64,000 nucleotides of DNA from an uncultured Oleiphilus sp. (GTDB taxonomy: Bacteria; Pseudomonadota; Gammaproteobacteria; Pseudomonadales; Oleiphilaceae). The notes beneath the pieces are model-generated. The model was not told where the DNA came from and did no database searches. It saw nothing but the letters and a program-made list of their open reading frames with translations. Shown here piece by piece: positions 1 through 8,726 of this stretch; positions within the stretch are counted from its first letter, which is position 1; every line of letters begins with the position of its first letter. The position numbers and the translations under genes are program-made. Location of the stretch: contig CAJWBE010000003.1 in the NCBI GenBank assembly GCA_913020045.1, positions 62,001 through 126,000 on the forward strand, written 5' to 3'.

Positions 1-1
1 A

Positions 2-619
2 GTAACCGAGATGCAGCGCTCTGTTCGTGGGGAAGTTGTCGCAAGTACGTTTGATGAGCCACCTGCTCGCCACGTGCAAGTAGCAGAAATGGTTATTGAA
101 AAATCAAAACGTCTGGTTGAGCACAAGCAAGACGTGGTTATTATTCTTGATTCGATTACGCGTCTGGCCAGAGCCTACAATACGATTATTCCCTCATCTG
201 GAAAAGTATTGACGGGTGGTGTTGATGCACATGCCTTGGAACGTCCAAAGCGTTTCTTCGGTGCGGCACGAAATATTGAAGAAGGCGGCAGTTTGACCAT
301 CATCGCGACGGCCTTGGTTGATACCGGCTCGAAAATGGATGAAGTAATCTATGAAGAGTTTAAAGGCACGGGCAACATGGAAGTGCATCTGGACCGCCGG
401 ATTGCTGAAAAGCGTACATACCCAGCGATTAATATTCGCCGCTCGGGTACACGCCGAGAAGATTTGTTAATGACGGAAGACGCCTTGCAACGCGTCTGGA
501 TTCTGCGCAAGCTTTTGCACAACATGGACGATGATGTCGCCTCAATTGAATTTTTGCTAGACAAGCTCAAAGACACTAAGACGAATGATGAGTTCTTCTT
601 GTCGATGAAAAAACGCTAG
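2..619 (+). CDS. rho: Transcription termination factor Rho, C-terminal part (5' truncated by window)
   Basis: This is the last 205 residues of Rho, the hexameric RNA-dependent ATPase that ends transcription of untranslated RNA. The frame is open from base 2, so the gene begins outside the window. Visible motifs in order are the Walker B segment ([16 protein letters not shown]), the Q-loop/secondary RNA-binding region ([20 protein letters not shown]) and the R-loop/arginine-finger region ([20 protein letters not shown]). The C-terminus has the usual KTNDEFF ending. The Walker A region must lie upstream, outside the window. An intrinsic terminator follows within 30 bp. Identification is essentially certain from near-identity to known Rho proteins. 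Confidence 0.98.
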   Translation, partial: VTEMQRSVRGEVVASTFDEPPARHVQVAEMVIEKSKRLVEHKQDVVIILDSITRLARAYNTIIPSSGKVLTGGVDAHALERPKRFFGAARNIEEGGSLTIIATALVDTGSKMDEVIYEEFKGTGNMEVHLDRRIAEKRTYPAINIRRSGTRREDLLMTEDALQRVWILRKLLHNMDDDVASIEFLLDKLKDTKTNDEFFLSMKKR

Positions 620-644
620 CAAAACAAGATTATTGAACGAAGCA

Positions 645-670
645 AAGCCGGTGATAAGAACCGGCTTTTT
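645..670 (+). terminator. Intrinsic terminator after rho
   Basis: A perfect 8-bp stem (AAGCCGGT / ACCGGCTT) with a 7-nt loop ends in a short T run. It lies 26 bp after the rho stop codon and separates rho from ubiD. Confidence 0.85.
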
Positions 671-709
671 GTTATCTAAAGACCGCCACTTTACTCCTAG
701 ATTGATGCT

Positions 710-2173
710 ATGAAATATCGAGACCTTAGAGACTTCATTGACCAACTTGAATCGCAGGGGGAGCTGAAGCGAATCAGCCAAGAGGTTGATCCAGTATTGG
801 AAATGACGGAAATTTGCGACCGTACGCTAAAGGCGGGCGGGCCAGCTTTGTTGTTTGAAAACCCTAAAGGCCATGACACTCCTGTTCTTGCCAATTTGTT
901 TGGCACGCCTAAACGTGTCGCGATGGGAATGGGGAAGGACGACGTCAGTGCTCTTCGTGAGATAGGCGAATTGCTCGCATTTTTGAAAGAGCCTGATCCG
1001 CCTAAAGGTTTGCGTGACGCTTGGTCAAAATTACCTATTTTCAAGCAAGTGATGAACATGGGGCCGAAAGAAGTACGTTCGGCGCCTTGTCAGCAGGTTG
1101 TGCTGTCTGGTGAACACGTGGACTTGCATCGCTTGCCGATTCAAACGTGCTGGCCCGGAGATGCAGGGCCTCTAGTAACTTGGCCTTTGGTTATTACGCG
1201 AGGGCCTGAACGAGAGCGCCAAAATCTCGGTATTTACCGTCAGCAGTTGATTGCTAAAAATAAGTTGATCATGCGTTGGCTTTCTCATCGTGGGGGCGCG
1301 CTGGATTATCGGGAGTGGTGTGAAAAGCATCCGGATAGACCGTTTCCAATTGCGGTGGCGTTAGGGGCTGATCCTGCGACTATTTTGGGCGCGGTGACAC
1401 CCGTACCCGATAGTTTGTCAGAATATGGCTTTGCTGGGTTATTACGCGGTAGCAAGACAGAAGTTGTGAAGGCACAATTAAGCGACCTTAGCGTTCCAGC
1501 GAGTGCTGAGTTTGTTTTGGAAGGCTTTATTTATCCTGGCGAGATGGCTGATGAAGGACCGTTCGGTGATCACACTGGGTACTACAACGAAGTAGAAAGC
1601 TTTCCGGTGTTTACCGTAGAGCGAATCACGCACCGCAAGAAGCCAATCTATCACAGTACCTATACCGGTCGGCCACCAGATGAACCTGCGGTTTTAGGGG
1701 TGGCGTTGAATGAAGTATTTATCCCTATTTTGAAGAAGCAGTTCCCCGAGATAGTCGACTTTTACCTGCCTCCTGAGGGCTGTTCTTACCGACTTGCTGT
1801 TGTCACGATGAAGAAACAGTACCCAGGGCATGCTAAGCGAGTCATGATGGGGGTTTGGTCTTTTTTGCGGCAGTTTATGTATACCAAGTTCGTCATTGTT
1901 ACTGATGATGATGTGAATGCACGCGATTGGAATGATGTGATTTGGGCGATGACGACGCGGATGGACCCAGCCAGAGACACCACCTTAGTAGAGAATACGC
2001 CAATTGATTATTTGGACTTTGCATCACCGGTGTCTGGTTTAGGTTCAAAAATGGGCCTAGATGCGACGAATAAGTGGCCAGGTGAAACTGACCGTGAATG
2101 GGGCAAAAGCATTGCGATGGACGACGCCGTAAAGCAGCGTGTCGATGATATTTGGGCAAGCCTGGGTATTTAG
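710..2173 (+). CDS. ubiD: UbiD, 4-hydroxy-3-polyprenylbenzoate decarboxylase
   Basis: This 487-aa protein decarboxylates 3-octaprenyl-4-hydroxybenzoate in ubiquinone biosynthesis, using prenylated FMN supplied by UbiX. It matches UbiD along its full length and is close to the usual ~490 aa. It carries the conserved E282-G-P-F-G-D block followed by HTGYYNEVE, and the N-terminus ([14 protein letters not shown]) is typical of the family. The ATG lacks a good Shine-Dalgarno sequence, but the start is fixed by the family N-terminus. The reductase gene begins 4 bp after the stop, so the two are probably co-transcribed. E. coli has a comparable ubiD-fre pair, which fits a supply of reduced flavin for prFMN chemistry (inference). 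Confidence 0.96.
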   Translation: MKYRDLRDFIDQLESQGELKRISQEVDPVLEMTEICDRTLKAGGPALLFENPKGHDTPVLANLFGTPKRVAMGMGKDDVSALREIGELLAFLKEPDPPKGLRDAWSKLPIFKQVMNMGPKEVRSAPCQQVVLSGEHVDLHRLPIQTCWPGDAGPLVTWPLVITRGPERERQNLGIYRQQLIAKNKLIMRWLSHRGGALDYREWCEKHPDRPFPIAVALGADPATILGAVTPVPDSLSEYGFAGLLRGSKTEVVKAQLSDLSVPASAEFVLEGFIYPGEMADEGPFGDHTGYYNEVESFPVFTVERITHRKKPIYHSTYTGRPPDEPAVLGVALNEVFIPILKKQFPEIVDFYLPPEGCSYRLAVVTMKKQYPGHAKRVMMGVWSFLRQFMYTKFVIVTDDDVNARDWNDVIWAMTTRMDPARDTTLVENTPIDYLDFASPVSGLGSKMGLDATNKWPGETDREWGKSIAMDDAVKQRVDDIWASLGI

Positions 2174-2177
2174 CGTA

Positions 2178-3188
2178 ATGGCTCGTATCGTATTGCTACC
2201 AAAAGGCGTCGTGTTCGAGTGTGATGCGGGTGAAAGTATCTATGATGCAGCGGCACGTCAGGAAATTAGATTCCCAGTCAGTTGCCGAAATGGCGTTTGT
2301 GAAATATGCAAAGGTCGTTTGCTTATTGGTGAATTGAGCGTCGGCGCTAGCGCACCTAATCTTATTGCTAACGCCGGACACCAACCTGAAGTCATGCTGT
2401 GCCGTGCGGTACCGCAAAGTGATTGTGAAATCGAAATAGAAAGTGTGTATGCACGAGGTGAGTTACCGTTGAAAAGTGTTGTTTGTCAGGTTGAGTCAGT
2501 TTCAAAGCTGGATAATTACATCTACAAAGCTAGTCTTTTATTGCCTGCGGGCGGCACGCCAGAATTTTATGCAGGACAATATTTGTCGCTCGAAATACCT
2601 GGGTTTGAAGAGGCATGTTATTTTTCAATTGCGAGCGCGCCGGGCCCAAGATTATTGGAGTTGCACATACAGGCAGATCCGCATCTTGAAAGAGCCTGTA
2701 AGATTGTTGAATTTTTGAACGGAGCCTCGACGGTAAAGCTTAATTTACCCCATGGTAAGGCATGCTTGCCGACAGTTCCTGATCAAGAACTCATATTAAT
2801 TGCAGCGGGAACGGGCTTTGCGCAAATGAAGAGCCTGATTGAATTTTTGCTGCCCAATGGTTTTGCTCATCCGCTCACGTTGTACTGGGGCGTTCGTAAA
2901 GAGCAAGACATGTATATGCGTGAACAGGCAGAGCAGTGGCAGCGGGAATACAAAAACTTTCAGTTCCGTCCCCATATTGCCGACATTGATACGATTGACG
3001 GTGTTGACCATCATAATCAGCTGGCAGAGGCGGTACTGGCAGATGAGCACGATATCGCAAACAGTTTAGTATTTACGAGCGGGTCGCCAAGGCTGGTCTT
3101 CTCCGTATTGGACTCGCTTGAGCAGGCAGGGCTGCCAGAAGATCAGTTCTTTTCAGACGTTTTAGAATATGCCGAAAGGCCGCGTTAG
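2178..3188 (+). CDS. 2Fe-2S ferredoxin / FAD / NAD(P)H oxidoreductase (flavodoxin-reductase type) next to ubiD
   Basis: This 336-aa redox protein has three domains. An N-terminal plant-type 2Fe-2S ferredoxin domain has Cys36, Cys41, Cys44 and Cys75. A central FAD domain has an F-Y-x-G-Q-Y start. A C-terminal NAD(P) domain has A-A-G-T-G-F at 209-214 and YWGVRKEQDMY. Such proteins move electrons from NAD(P)H through FAD to the iron-sulfur centre. Close relatives are annotated as CDP-6-deoxy-glucoseen reductase-like and sit beside ubiD in Pseudomonas. The usual R-x-Y-S flavin motif reads C147-Y-F-S. The ATG at 2178, 4 bp after ubiD, was chosen over an upstream start inside ubiD because the ferredoxin fold begins there. 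The natural substrate is unknown. Confidence 0.85.
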   Translation: MARIVLLPKGVVFECDAGESIYDAAARQEIRFPVSCRNGVCEICKGRLLIGELSVGASAPNLIANAGHQPEVMLCRAVPQSDCEIEIESVYARGELPLKSVVCQVESVSKLDNYIYKASLLLPAGGTPEFYAGQYLSLEIPGFEEACYFSIASAPGPRLLELHIQADPHLERACKIVEFLNGASTVKLNLPHGKACLPTVPDQELILIAAGTGFAQMKSLIEFLLPNGFAHPLTLYWGVRKEQDMYMREQAEQWQREYKNFQFRPHIADIDTIDGVDHHNQLAEAVLADEHDIANSLVFTSGSPRLVFSVLDSLEQAGLPEDQFFSDVLEYAERPR

Positions 3189-4426
3189 CCTTCAGTTTTA
3201 GGTAACGGTAGTTGTGGCAATGCTAAGGCGTTAATTAAACCGCTGATATGGTCTGAGCCATGGCTATTTGCTTTACCCAAGTGCTGTTCTAAACGGCATA
3301 GTTCAGCAAGACTCTCTTTTGATGGATGGAGTGAGTTGCTCGCTTCAAAATACTCAAGCGCTTTACCCCATAGTTCATTCTGTAACGATATTCGGCCAAG
3401 TGAGAGCAGCAATACATGATTGTTGGGTCTCGATTTCAGCCAGGTTTCTGCCGTGATTAATTGCTCTGCCGGGTTATTAGCCTTCACTGTTCCGTAAAGC
3501 GCGATTAATGAGTCGCTCCAGTTACGCACTAACATTTTTCTGAGAAGTGTTTCTGCCTCAAGCCCATTCTGCAAACGAATTAGCTGCGTCGCATAATTTA
3601 GAATCACGGTGTCGTCATATCGGACGCTGTCAGGTAGCTTTTTCCATAATTCTGCTAGCTCATCAGACGCTTTATCAACTTGGTTGTCTCGTTGTAGTTC
3701 GTCAGCTTTTTGAGTAAATAGTTCACGCCAAGCTTGTTCCTCTAATTCATGCAGCTTTGCTTTGTCTGCATTAGGAGCCTTTTTTAGTTCCGGAATGATT
3801 TGTATTAACTGCTGCCAGTCTTCAAGGCGGACATAGACGCTTCGAAGTAGCTTTAATATGAAGGGGTGGTTTGGTTTGCGAGCCTTCAGACGAATTAGGG
3901 TCGCGAGGCTAGATTCTAATTCGTTCTGATCTAGCTCCATTTGTGCTTTTGCAATGCCTACTGCAAAGTCAGAATCGGTCGTTTTATCGTAAGCTTTTTG
4001 TAGCAGTAATTCGGCTTCCTTCTTATTGCCTTGCTCATTTGCAGCGTGCGCCGCTGCTAGATAATTAACGATTGGTGTGGCGGATTTGTCTGCAGAGCTT
4101 TTGAGTAGTTTTGACGCATCGCCCCAGTTACCTTCAAGAAACGCTAGTAGCCCTTCATTGGTCTTCTTTGCCGCTTTTTGAGCACGCGAGTTACCTAGCC
4201 ATTGTCCTGCGCTTTTTTGCGCGCGCCACAAGCGTCGCACGATGCTCAATGTGATAAATAGCAATACTAGAATCGCTATGTTGATAATGGCCAATACATA
4301 TAAATTGCTTTCGATTAGCCAGTTACCGACTGAAATGCGAACATATCCGGGGTCATGATTTAGCCCCAAATAGGCAGTAGAGGCGAGCAGTAACCCAATT
4401 AATATGAGCCAGAAGAGGCGCTTCAT
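3185..4426 (-). CDS. hemY: HemY, membrane-anchored TPR protein of the heme gene cluster
   Basis: This 413-aa protein is the gammaproteobacterial HemY (unrelated to the protoporphyrinogen oxidase of the same name in Bacillus). The N-terminus holds two hydrophobic segments (about residues 5-22 and 40-62), matching the HemY N-terminal domain. The rest is helical with TPR-like repeats (for example HPFILKLLRSVYVRLEDW) and probably faces the cytoplasm. The role is not firmly established; it is thought to organise late heme enzymes. Its start overlaps the hemX stop by 4 bp (ATGA), so the two are translationally coupled. Its stop codon overlaps that of the convergent reductase gene. It is the last gene of hemC-hemD-hemX-hemY. 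Confidence 0.92.
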   Translation of the reverse strand: MKRLFWLILIGLLLASTAYLGLNHDPGYVRISVGNWLIESNLYVLAIINIAILVLLFITLSIVRRLWRAQKSAGQWLGNSRAQKAAKKTNEGLLAFLEGNWGDASKLLKSSADKSATPIVNYLAAAHAANEQGNKKEAELLLQKAYDKTTDSDFAVGIAKAQMELDQNELESSLATLIRLKARKPNHPFILKLLRSVYVRLEDWQQLIQIIPELKKAPNADKAKLHELEEQAWRELFTQKADELQRDNQVDKASDELAELWKKLPDSVRYDDTVILNYATQLIRLQNGLEAETLLRKMLVRNWSDSLIALYGTVKANNPAEQLITAETWLKSRPNNHVLLLSLGRISLQNELWGKALEYFEASNSLHPSKESLAELCRLEQHLGKANSHGSDHISGLINALALPQLPLPKTEG

Positions 4427-5544
4427 TGTGCTGCCTCAGTTTTCTCACTCGCAGAGGTGTGTTGCGGTAGTTGATGGTTACGATACATCGCTTCAATTCT
4501 CGCTTTCACGAGTCTTAAGGACTGCGATATGTCCGGTAAAACTATACTGAGCCGATATGCTTTAAGCTGGGTGATCGTCTCCAATTGGGCTTTTACCAAA
4601 GGGTGCTCCGTTGCAAAGTATTCGTTCAACCATTGTTCCGCTTGGGCCAGGCTTCCTTGAAAGGATTCATCGTTTCGCTCTACTAAGGCAAGCGAGCTTT
4701 GCTCATACATCAGCCGCAGGTTGTGTTGCAGATAGTATTTCTGTTCAGGAGGAAGTAACGGTGTTACTGCCTCATCTAGACGCTGTATAACTACTGCCTT
4801 TTTCAGTTCGTGAATGACTTGATCTAACCAGTTCTCCGCATTGATTATCTCAATGTTTGCTGACTCATCGTTCAAGCTATTGTTGCGAAGTGCATTTGAC
4901 TGGTTCCGCTCAGGAATAGAGGGAATGTTTTTCATCAGCGCGCGCAGCGTCGCTTGGGCGCCCTGAATGTCTGTATTGGCAAGTCCTTGCAACGACAGTA
5001 GCTCTTCCGCTACGGCAATCCGAGCCGGCAGTAATGCAGGGTCGTCTATTTCTTTAAGTACGCCATCGGCCGCACTTAAGATGAGCTCTGCTCCTTGGAT
5101 ATCCTGTTCGAGGCTTAGACGCTGGTTCGCAAGTCTGAGCAAATACTCTGCCTCGGATAGCAGCCAATCATTGCGATTACCACCGCTAAGTTGGGCTAGT
5201 TGCTGCGCGTTGTAGCTTAGCTTTTGCGACAAGGCGCTCAGTTGGTTGGATAGCGCTAACTGTGATTGCGAAAGTTTGGCAATCGCACTTGCGTTGGAAC
5301 GGGCCATTGTTTGGCTCTGCTGTAACTGACCTAATTGTTTTGCAACCTGGCTATTGCTTTCGTTAGCGTCCTGCTGCCATTGCCAGGCAATGAATGCAAA
5401 TGCCAATAATAAGACCAATGTTATAAGGCATAGTCCACCCAGTATTGGGTGTTGAATGCGCGAAATCTTTTGCGGCGGTGGCGCCAAAGCGGCGGGCGAA
5501 GGAGAGCTTTTATTTTCTTTTATATCTTCCACTGTATCCAGCAT
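4423..5544 (-). CDS. hemX: HemX, membrane protein of the hemCDXY cluster
   Basis: This 373-aa protein is often mis-annotated as uroporphyrin-III C-methyltransferase but has no methyltransferase motifs. It has a cytoplasmic proline-rich N-terminus, one transmembrane segment near residues 34-55 (LGGLCLITLVLLLAFAFIAW), then a long coiled-coil region rich in Gln, Leu and Ala, and a helical C-terminal domain. This is the normal HemX layout and length. It lies 24 bp after hemD and overlaps hemY by 4 bp. A scaffold role in tetrapyrrole synthesis is inferred from its constant linkage with hemC and hemD. Confidence 0.92.
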   Translation of the reverse strand: MLDTVEDIKENKSSPSPAALAPPPQKISRIQHPILGGLCLITLVLLLAFAFIAWQWQQDANESNSQVAKQLGQLQQSQTMARSNASAIAKLSQSQLALSNQLSALSQKLSYNAQQLAQLSGGNRNDWLLSEAEYLLRLANQRLSLEQDIQGAELILSAADGVLKEIDDPALLPARIAVAEELLSLQGLANTDIQGAQATLRALMKNIPSIPERNQSNALRNNSLNDESANIEIINAENWLDQVIHELKKAVVIQRLDEAVTPLLPPEQKYYLQHNLRLMYEQSSLALVERNDESFQGSLAQAEQWLNEYFATEHPLVKAQLETITQLKAYRLSIVLPDISQSLRLVKARIEAMYRNHQLPQHTSASEKTEAAQ

Positions 5545-5568
5545 CCTAGTAAGTGGTTTATCGCGTAG

Positions 5569-6336
5569 TTAGCGCCGTGCTTTGGATATGCATTGAATGA
5601 TATCTATCGGCATCAGGTTCTTTGGAACATAGGTTAAATTGAAACCGCGTTCTATAGCAATATTGGCGACTCGATTGCTTGAAAGAATAAACCCTTTCTG
5701 CTTCGGATCATATCCGCACTGGTCAAACATATTAGCGAGATTGATTAGAGTTTCTCCGCTTAACGCGATGAAATAGTCTGGGTCAAATTGTGTGATTTTT
5801 GACTGTAACGTTGTGTCCGAATAAGAAGGTAGTTGCCTTTCATAGAGTTCAACCAGAGAAACATTAGCACCTTGCGCTGCTAACTTGTCATGCAAAGTGG
5901 AGCGTCCGCCTCGACCTTTAAGAATCAGCACTTTCTTGTTTTTTATTTGTGCGAAAGCAGGTTGCTGCAATAGCTCTTCGCTTGTTAGGTCGGCGCGCGG
6001 AGAGGTTAAAGCGAGTAAATCACTGGGTAAGTTTCGAGCTGTCTGTCTGCCGATAGCATGCCATGTTTGCGCTGCAGGAAACTGAGGCCAATATTGGTCG
6101 ATGAGCGACATGCCCAGTTCCGCAGCATGTTGGCTGATGACGATGACATGTTCGAATCGATCTAAATTGATTATGCAGTCATGTTCTGCACCACTGAGTT
6201 CCAACGGTGTAATGTCAATGCAGGGTAAAGTTTCTGTTCGGGCACCGACACTTGTTAGTACCTGAGCTAACGAACTTGCCGAAGGTTCTGGCCGACAGAC
6301 CAATACGCTGCAGCCTTCTAAAATGGGCTTAATCAA
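5569..6336 (-). CDS. hemD: HemD, uroporphyrinogen-III synthase
   Basis: This 255-aa enzyme closes and inverts ring D of hydroxymethylbilane to give uroporphyrinogen III. The sequence is divergent, as is usual for HemD, but keeps family landmarks: VLVCRPEPSA at the start, the central IGRQTARNL segment, KVLILKGRGGR and the FIALSGETLINL region. The only possible start is TTG at 6336, because in-frame TAG (the hemC stop) lies just seven codons upstream with no ATG or GTG between. An AGGA about 10 nt upstream may serve as ribosome binding site. Poor initiation would make HemD depend on coupling with hemC. Confidence 0.93.
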   Translation of the reverse strand: MIKPILEGCSVLVCRPEPSASSLAQVLTSVGARTETLPCIDITPLELSGAEHDCIINLDRFEHVIVISQHAAELGMSLIDQYWPQFPAAQTWHAIGRQTARNLPSDLLALTSPRADLTSEELLQQPAFAQIKNKKVLILKGRGGRSTLHDKLAAQGANVSLVELYERQLPSYSDTTLQSKITQFDPDYFIALSGETLINLANMFDQCGYDPKQKGFILSSNRVANIAIERGFNLTYVPKNLMPIDIIQCISKARR

Positions 6337-6354
6337 GGGTGTTGGATCCTGCGG

Positions 6355-7320
6355 CTATTGGTATATTTCGGCGAGTATTTTTTCTGCGCCCTGAGCAAGT
6401 AATGCTTCAGCGACTTGCTCGCCAAGCGCTTGCGGGTTTGTAGCGGGTCCACGCGCATCGGATTTTAGTATCGTCTCGCCATTGACAGACGCGACCATCG
6501 CCCTTAACCAAAGATCGTTTCCTTGGCGTATTGCGAATCCAGCAATTGGAACTTGGCAGCCACCTTCAAGACGTTTATTCATGGCGCGCTCGGCTTGCAC
6601 ACATTGCTCACTTTCTTCGTCTGCGAGTGTGCGAATCATGTTGATAATCTCTCTGTCTTCGCTGCGACACTCTATCCCTAGCGCGCCTTGACCGACGGAT
6701 GGTAATGATTCTTCTGCGCTAACACTTTGTTTTATTCGATCATCAAAACCGAGCCTTCGTAGCCCTGACTCAGCGAGAATAATGGCGTCAAAGTCGCCGT
6801 TATCAAGCTTGGCAAGCCGAGTGTTGACGTTCCCACGTAAAGATTTGATTTGTAAGTCGGGGCGCAAGGCGGAGATCTGAGATTGGCGACGCAGGCTAGA
6901 GGTTCCCACAACAGCACCTGAGGGCAGGCTAGCGAGTGTTTCGTATTGGTTGCTGACAAAAGCATCAAATGGGCTCTCTCTTTTGCAAATCACCGCGAGC
7001 TCTAAGCCTTCAGGAAATGCCATTGGAACATCTTTCATTGAGTGGACTGCGATGTCTGTTTCGCCTTTGATTAGTGACGTTTCAAGTTCTTTGACGAAAA
7101 GGCCCTTGCCGCCCACTTTTGCGAGCGGAACATCAAGAATCTGGTCCCCTTTGGTTGTCATTCCTACGACTTCAACGGTTAGCTGCGGGTAAAGATTTTC
7201 TAGACGCTCTTTAATATGGTGGCTTTGCCAGAGGGCCAGCGCACTTTGGCGAGACGCTATTCTGATGGTTTTGACAGACGGTGATGGCGCCGCCGAAGGC
7301 TGCTTGGCTTTGTTGTGCAT
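6355..7320 (-). CDS. hemC: HemC, hydroxymethylbilane synthase (porphobilinogen deaminase)
   Basis: This 321-aa cytosolic enzyme polymerises four porphobilinogen units into hydroxymethylbilane. Conserved parts include [14 protein letters not shown], the SMKDVP loop, the [11 protein letters not shown] and LRGNVNTRL segments that bind substrate, and Cys255 in EGGCQVPI, which carries the dipyrromethane cofactor. The N-terminus has about 15 residues ([15 protein letters not shown]) ahead of the usual start; no better start codon is seen. It is the first gene of the hemCDXY operon and lies downstream of algZ-algR, the same order as in Pseudomonas, apart from the inserted small gene at 7472-7813. 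Confidence 0.97.
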   Translation of the reverse strand: MHNKAKQPSAAPSPSVKTIRIASRQSALALWQSHHIKERLENLYPQLTVEVVGMTTKGDQILDVPLAKVGGKGLFVKELETSLIKGETDIAVHSMKDVPMAFPEGLELAVICKRESPFDAFVSNQYETLASLPSGAVVGTSSLRRQSQISALRPDLQIKSLRGNVNTRLAKLDNGDFDAIILAESGLRRLGFDDRIKQSVSAEESLPSVGQGALGIECRSEDREIINMIRTLADEESEQCVQAERAMNKRLEGGCQVPIAGFAIRQGNDLWLRAMVASVNGETILKSDARGPATNPQALGEQVAEALLAQGAEKILAEIYQ

Positions 7321-7471
7321 AGGAAAGCGTCTACTAGAGAGTTAAAGCGAGAAAGTATAACTGACTCTGAAAGCAGAGTTAATGATGAGCTCGTAGGAGG
7401 ACGAAATTAAGGACGGAAATGGAATAAAAATAGGTATTGAAGTTAAAGCGAAGAGAAGACGACGTTAGTTT

Positions 7472-7813
7472 CTAGAAGTTTAATGTGAACTTAACAACAA
7501 CCTTGTCTTTGCGAACGTTGACTCGATATTTACTGCGATCGGCAAAATCTTGAAAACTGCGCGCCACGCCTTGTTTTTTGCCTTTACCAAACTGGAAAGG
7601 ATTGATGTTATCTATTTTAAGCAGGCGTTGTCCTATCTTACGGATGATACGTGAATAGGGGATTTTCTGAGAAGGGGGCTGTTTCTCGACCAGGATGGTG
7701 TCTTCGTCTTCGTAACCATGCGCGGCAAATGCCATGGAAGGCATACCTGCGAATGCAATCGCTAAGGTAAAGAATGATGCGAACATGATAGATCGTGATT
7801 CGGTTCTTGGCAT
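7472..7813 (-). CDS. Small secreted protein of unknown function between algR and hemC
   Basis: This 113-aa protein is not recognised. The start is well supported: GAGGAG lies 6 nt upstream of the ATG. The first 31 residues look like a signal peptide (basic n-region, hydrophobic FASFFTLAIAFAGMPSMAFA, then A-F-A before AHG), so it is probably periplasmic. The mature part begins acidic (YEDEDT), then is rich in Lys and Arg (RIIRKIGQRLLK, GKGKKQG) and ends in an alternating VVVKFTLNF strand. It lies 151 bp upstream of hemC and 160 bp downstream of algR, as a separate unit in the same direction. The function is unknown. Confidence 0.65.
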   Translation of the reverse strand: MPRTESRSIMFASFFTLAIAFAGMPSMAFAAHGYEDEDTILVEKQPPSQKIPYSRIIRKIGQRLLKIDNINPFQFGKGKKQGVARSFQDFADRSKYRVNVRKDKVVVKFTLNF

Positions 7814-7973
7814 GCAGTACTCCTCTGATCAAACTGTAATCAATATATGCCAAACCTTGGTGAGAGTCTGTTAACTTTGGTTATTACTCGTACAGAATAG
7901 AGATCTAAGTCTCAGTTTTTTATGCCGAAACTAAGAATTGTGAGACGCCCCACATTTTTACAGAAAGGTGAGC

Positions 7974-8726
7974 TTACAGGGTATTCAACGCGGCTTTCAC
8001 TTCGCTAACAAGGCGCCGGCTTACTGAAACATTATGCAGCTCACTAAGCTCAAGGGTGTACTGTCCATTGGTTTGTCGATGCAGTGACTGAATATGATAG
8101 CGGTTGACGAGACTATTGCGGTGCGTTCGAAGTAAATCGTTGGGGTATTGATTCTCTATTTCTTTCAACGTTTGGTCGCTTAAGGTTTCGCCGCCTTTAT
8201 GGATGACGGTGACGTACTTGTGATCGGCTCTGAAGTAAAAAATGTCGCTCAGCAAAAGTTTTTCCATGCCGTTCCAAGTGTTGGCAATAAATGAGGTTGC
8301 CGGTTTGTCTGCCAGCGATTGTTCTTCGACCTGCTTAAGTTGAACTTGGCTCAGTTGGCAGGCGCTATTGAGAGATTTCAGTAAGTCTTCTTGTCGAATG
8401 GGCTTTAGCAAATAGGCGATCGCATTATAGTCGAATGCCTTGATGGCATATTCGTCGTAGGCCGTGCAAAAAACGATGGCGGGTGCCGGTTTCATTTTGC
8501 TCAAGTATGCGGCAACTTCGAGGCCGTCCGTGCCTGGCATGCGAATGTCTAGTATAACGATGTCGGGTCTTAGCTGAAGCGATCGTTCGATGGCTTGTTC
8601 GCCATTTTCAGCCTCGCCACAAATTGAAAATGCCTCTTCGTTTTGTAGTAGCCGCTTTAACCGTTCTCGCGCGAGAGACTCATCGTCGACAATAAAAACA
8701 GAGGTGGTGCGCGCTGGCATATTCAT
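7974..8726 (-). CDS. algR: AlgR-type LytTR response regulator
   Basis: This 250-aa DNA-binding response regulator has an N-terminal receiver domain (acidic pair D14/D15, phospho-acceptor D60 in IVILDIRMPG, a conserved T in FCTAYDEY and K in LLKPI). A C-terminal LytTR DNA-binding domain follows (about residues 145-248, with HKYVTVI and LLRTHRNSLVN). In Pseudomonas AlgR controls alginate, type IV pili and other virulence traits; here the targets are unknown. Its start overlaps the algZ stop by 4 bp, so sensor and regulator are made together. The gene order algZ-algR-hemC is the Pseudomonas arrangement. Confidence 0.92.
   Translation of the reverse strand: MNMPARTTSVFIVDDESLARERLKRLLQNEEAFSICGEAENGEQAIERSLQLRPDIVILDIRMPGTDGLEVAAYLSKMKPAPAIVFCTAYDEYAIKAFDYNAIAYLLKPIRQEDLLKSLNSACQLSQVQLKQVEEQSLADKPATSFIANTWNGMEKLLLSDIFYFRADHKYVTVIHKGGETLSDQTLKEIENQYPNDLLRTHRNSLVNRYHIQSLHRQTNGQYTLELSELHNVSVSRRLVSEVKAALNTL

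Noticed and set aside
4423-5544. HemX as uroporphyrinogen-III methyltransferase
   Set aside because: The protein has a membrane anchor and coiled coil but no SAM-methyltransferase motifs; the common annotation is historical.
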